Program-made: the position numbers and the translations under genes
The notes under the pieces: generated by a model
Told to the model about the DNA's origin: nothing
Databases searched by the model: none
What the model saw: the letters and a program-made list of their open reading frames with translations, nothing else
Shown here: positions 31,831-33,638 of the stretch, in pieces
Layout: each line of letters opens with the position of its first letter
Position numbering within the stretch: position 1 is the first letter of the stretch
NCBI GenBank assembly: GCA_934486965.1
Contig: CAKSQP010000005.1
Location: 1 to 33,638, forward strand
Length of the DNA stretch: 33,638 nt
DNA from: an uncultured Eubacteriales bacterium
Lineage (GTDB): Bacteria; Bacillota; Clostridia; Oscillospirales; UBA644
Direction of reading: 5' to 3'

Positions 31831-32838
31831 ATGAGTCTTGAATTCTTAAAAAACGACATTGCGGAAAAAAGTTTCCGCAAAATATATCTGATAACGGGAA
31901 ACGAACCGTATCTTAAAGAGCATTGGCTTTCATCTCTGAAAAAGGCGGTGCTTCCCGAAGGGAACGATTTCGACCTGATAACCGCGGACGGGAAAAACCT
32001 TTCAACGGAAGAGTTTACCGAAAACGTCCGTTCCCTGCCGCTCGTTTCGGCAAAAAAACTCTATATAATAACCGACCTGCCGATTTCGTCGCCCGTCGTT
32101 TCTCTTCTTTCGAAAGAAGAGGGGCTTTTATCGGACGAAATGTGCCTTGTTATCTACTGCGACGTCGAAAAATACGACAAGCGCACGGCGGAATATAAGG
32201 CTTTCGAAAAATTCGTCAAGGCAAACGGGCTTTCGGTCGTCTGCGACATTCCCGCCGAAAGCGAACTCATACGTTGGGTATCGGGGTACTTCGCAAAACA
32301 CGGGTTTACGGTTTCGCGGCAGACAGCCGAATATTTCGTAAAAAACGTACCCGCCGATATGTTTCTTCTGAAAAACGAAATGGACAAACTCCTTTTCTAC
32401 AAAGAAGATGAAAAGACCGTTTCTCAGGCGGATATCGACCTGCTTTCGACGAAAAGTTACGACGCGAAAAGTTATGAGATGACGAACGCGATATTCTCGA
32501 AAAACTGCGACGCCGCATACGATATCTGCAAAAAAATGCTTGCGATGAACACCTATCCGCTTATCCTGCTTTATTCGATAGAAAATGCGGTCGCGACGGT
32601 AGCGAAAACGAAAATATTGCTCGAAGAGAGAAAAACACAGAGCGAAATAGGCAAAATAATGGGAACAAAGGAATACCCGACGCAGAAAAACTGCGAGATC
32701 GCGCGCCGACTGTCGGACGGGCAGATAAACGCGCTGCTTGAATGTTGTATCGCCGCCGACATCTCCTCAAAAAGCACCGCCGTTTCAACGGAGGATTCGG
32801 TCTACCGCCTGATCGCGGAATGTGTTTCGAAACTATGA
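31831..32838 (+). CDS. holA: DNA polymerase III delta subunit
   Basis: 335 aa. The delta subunit opens the beta clamp within the clamp-loader complex. Few fixed motifs exist; the N-terminal IYLITGNEPYLKEHWLSSLKK (first 20 residues of that strand and helix, about 19-38), the aromatic and acidic spacing of the AAA+ fold and MFLLKNEMDKLLFYK near 175 are typical of Firmicute HolA. The Walker motifs are degenerate, as usual for delta. It follows mutS2 by two bases and overlaps rnmV by 4 bases. Confidence 0.9.
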   Translation: MSLEFLKNDIAEKSFRKIYLITGNEPYLKEHWLSSLKKAVLPEGNDFDLITADGKNLSTEEFTENVRSLPLVSAKKLYIITDLPISSPVVSLLSKEEGLLSDEMCLVIYCDVEKYDKRTAEYKAFEKFVKANGLSVVCDIPAESELIRWVSGYFAKHGFTVSRQTAEYFVKNVPADMFLLKNEMDKLLFYKEDEKTVSQADIDLLSTKSYDAKSYEMTNAIFSKNCDAAYDICKKMLAMNTYPLILLYSIENAVATVAKTKILLEERKTQSEIGKIMGTKEYPTQKNCEIARRLSDGQINALLECCIAADISSKSTAVSTEDSVYRLIAECVSKL

Positions 32839-33407
32839 GAATAAACGAAGTCATAATCGCCGAGGGCAAATACGACGAGACCGCAATAAAACAGGTCTGC
32901 GACGCGACCGTCATTACGACGCGTGGGTTCCGTATCTTTAAGGACGCCGAACTGCGGCACTGGATAAGGGATATCGCAAAAAAGCGCGGGATAATCGTCC
33001 TTACCGACAGCGACGGCGCTGGCTTTAAGATACGGCAGTATATCGAAAGTTTCGTCGACAAAAAATATATAAAGAACGCCTATATCCCGACAATTGAGGG
33101 AAAAGAAAGCCGCAAGGAAAAACCGTCGGCGGAAGGACTTCTCGGCGTTGAGGGCGTTCCGAAAGACGCGATTCGCGCGGCTCTCGAAAAGGCGGGGGCG
33201 ACTTCCTCAGACGACATTGGGGAAAAGATAACAAAAACGGACCTTTACGCGGCGGGTATTTACGGAAACGACAACTGCGTCGAAAAGAAAAGAGAGTTGC
33301 TTTCCCGCCTTGCGCTTCCTCTGCGCCTTTCGAACACGAAACTTGTCGAAGCGCTCAATATGACGGTCACAAAAGCGGAATTTGAACAGTTGGTCAAGGA
33401 ACTTTGA
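32835..33407 (+). CDS. rnmV: Ribonuclease M5
   Basis: 190 aa. RNase M5 matures the 5S rRNA of low-GC Gram-positive bacteria. The TOPRIM domain is clear: VIIAEGKYDETAIKQ with E10 near the N-terminus and LTDSDGAGFKIRQ (about 57-69) with the paired aspartates. GVEGVPKDAIRAAL and the C-terminal LNMTVTKAEFEQ are family features. The ATG at 32835 (overlapping the holA stop as ATGA) is chosen because earlier in-frame codons would run through holA without a ribosome-binding site. It usually lies near ksgA; the holA-rnmV order is less usual. Confidence 0.9.
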   Translation: MRINEVIIAEGKYDETAIKQVCDATVITTRGFRIFKDAELRHWIRDIAKKRGIIVLTDSDGAGFKIRQYIESFVDKKYIKNAYIPTIEGKESRKEKPSAEGLLGVEGVPKDAIRAALEKAGATSSDDIGEKITKTDLYAAGIYGNDNCVEKKRELLSRLALPLRLSNTKLVEALNMTVTKAEFEQLVKEL

Positions 33408-33424
33408 AATTATTGAAAAAAGCC

Positions 33425-33453
33425 TTGACAGCCGCTTTTTGCGGTAATAAAAT
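33425..33453 (+). promoter_or_regulatory. Sigma-A promoter of typA
   Basis: TTGACA (33425-33430), a 17-base spacer and TAAAAT (33448-33453). The spacer contains a small inverted repeat, CCGC...GCGG (33432-33444). It is 18 bases after the rnmV stop, where no terminator is seen. Confidence 0.8.
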
Positions 33454-33496
33454 AATTAAGTTGGATAAATCTTAGTATAAGGGAAGGAAAATCACC

Positions 33497-33638
33497 TTGA
33501 TCTGTAAAAATTTAAGGAACGTCGCGATAATCGCGCACGTTGACCACGGCAAGACGACGCTCGTCGACGAAATGCTCAAACAGAGCGGCGTTTTCAGAGA
33601 AAATCAGGTCGTAAACGACAGAGTTATGGACTCGAACG
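33497..33638 (+). CDS. typA: GTP-binding protein TypA/BipA (5' part, runs off the window)
   Basis: The first 47 codons are present and the frame is open to the window edge. TypA/BipA is a ribosome-associated translational GTPase needed for growth under stress. The sequence reads KNLRNVAIIAHVDHGKTTLVDEML, whose G1 motif AHVDHGKT and following QSGVF match TypA rather than LepA (which has AHIDHGKST). The start is TTG, preceded by AAGGGAAGGAAA about 8 bases upstream. A consensus-type promoter lies 44 bases before it. The identification is confident despite the small fragment. Confidence 0.88.
   Translation, partial: MICKNLRNVAIIAHVDHGKTTLVDEMLKQSGVFRENQVVNDRVMDSN

Overview
The window looks like chromosomal DNA of an endospore-forming member of the Clostridia, probably an uncultured gut lineage. 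The evidence is the sporulation genes spoIIR, yqfC and yqfD, the Clostridia-type order yqfC-yqfD-phoH-ybeY-dgk-era-recO, a rubrerythrin, a UPF0371 protein and an ECF-type QueT. Coding density is very high, many genes overlap by 4 to 40 bases, and most transcription units have a clear sigma-A promoter with a 17-base spacer. I see no rRNA, tRNA, CRISPR array, phage gene or transposase. No stretch over 300 bases lacks a gene.

Layout. 1-200: a palindromic element that can fold as a complete four-way junction, downstream of spoIIR. 195-1489: spoIIR (minus, sigma-F promoter) diverging from queT (plus). 1516-3525: an MscS channel and a FucO-like iron alcohol dehydrogenase (minus). 3742-10153: a seven-gene plus-strand operon, dat, DUF4392, pxpB, pxpC, DUF1445, pxpA, alr. 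10289-14541: a fused ABC exporter, a YjdF-like membrane protein and rubrerythrin. 14631-18515 (minus): AI-2E-family permease, VanY-type peptidase, a DtxR-family regulator, Mrp/NBP35 ATPase and a C_GCAxxG_C_C protein. 18630-20464 (minus): purA and a CYTH protein. 20563-24474: a DacF-like pseudoenzyme, a UPF0371 protein (minus) and an alpha/beta-hydrolase-fold protein without its nucleophile. 24533-33407: yqfC, yqfD, phoH, ybeY, dgk, era, recO, mutS2, holA, rnmV. 33497-end: the start of typA.

The most interesting part is 3742-10153. Alanine racemase and a D-amino-acid transaminase can make D-glutamate from L-alanine and 2-oxoglutarate. The DUF1445 and DUF4392 proteins correspond to the two halves of the fused vertebrate mitochondrial D-glutamate cyclase, which forms 5-oxo-D-proline. 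PxpA, PxpB and PxpC form the ATP-dependent prokaryotic 5-oxoprolinase. Together these suggest a compact D-alanine/D-glutamate/5-oxoproline pathway in which the vertebrate fusion exists as two separate bacterial subunits. Pathway direction and PxpABC stereospecificity are inferred, not shown by sequence.

Other points worth checking are two apparent pseudoenzymes (positions 20563-21867 and 23551-24474), a DtxR-family regulator whose metal-binding residues look iron-type, a perfect sigma-F promoter match at spoIIR, and the four-way-junction element at the left edge.
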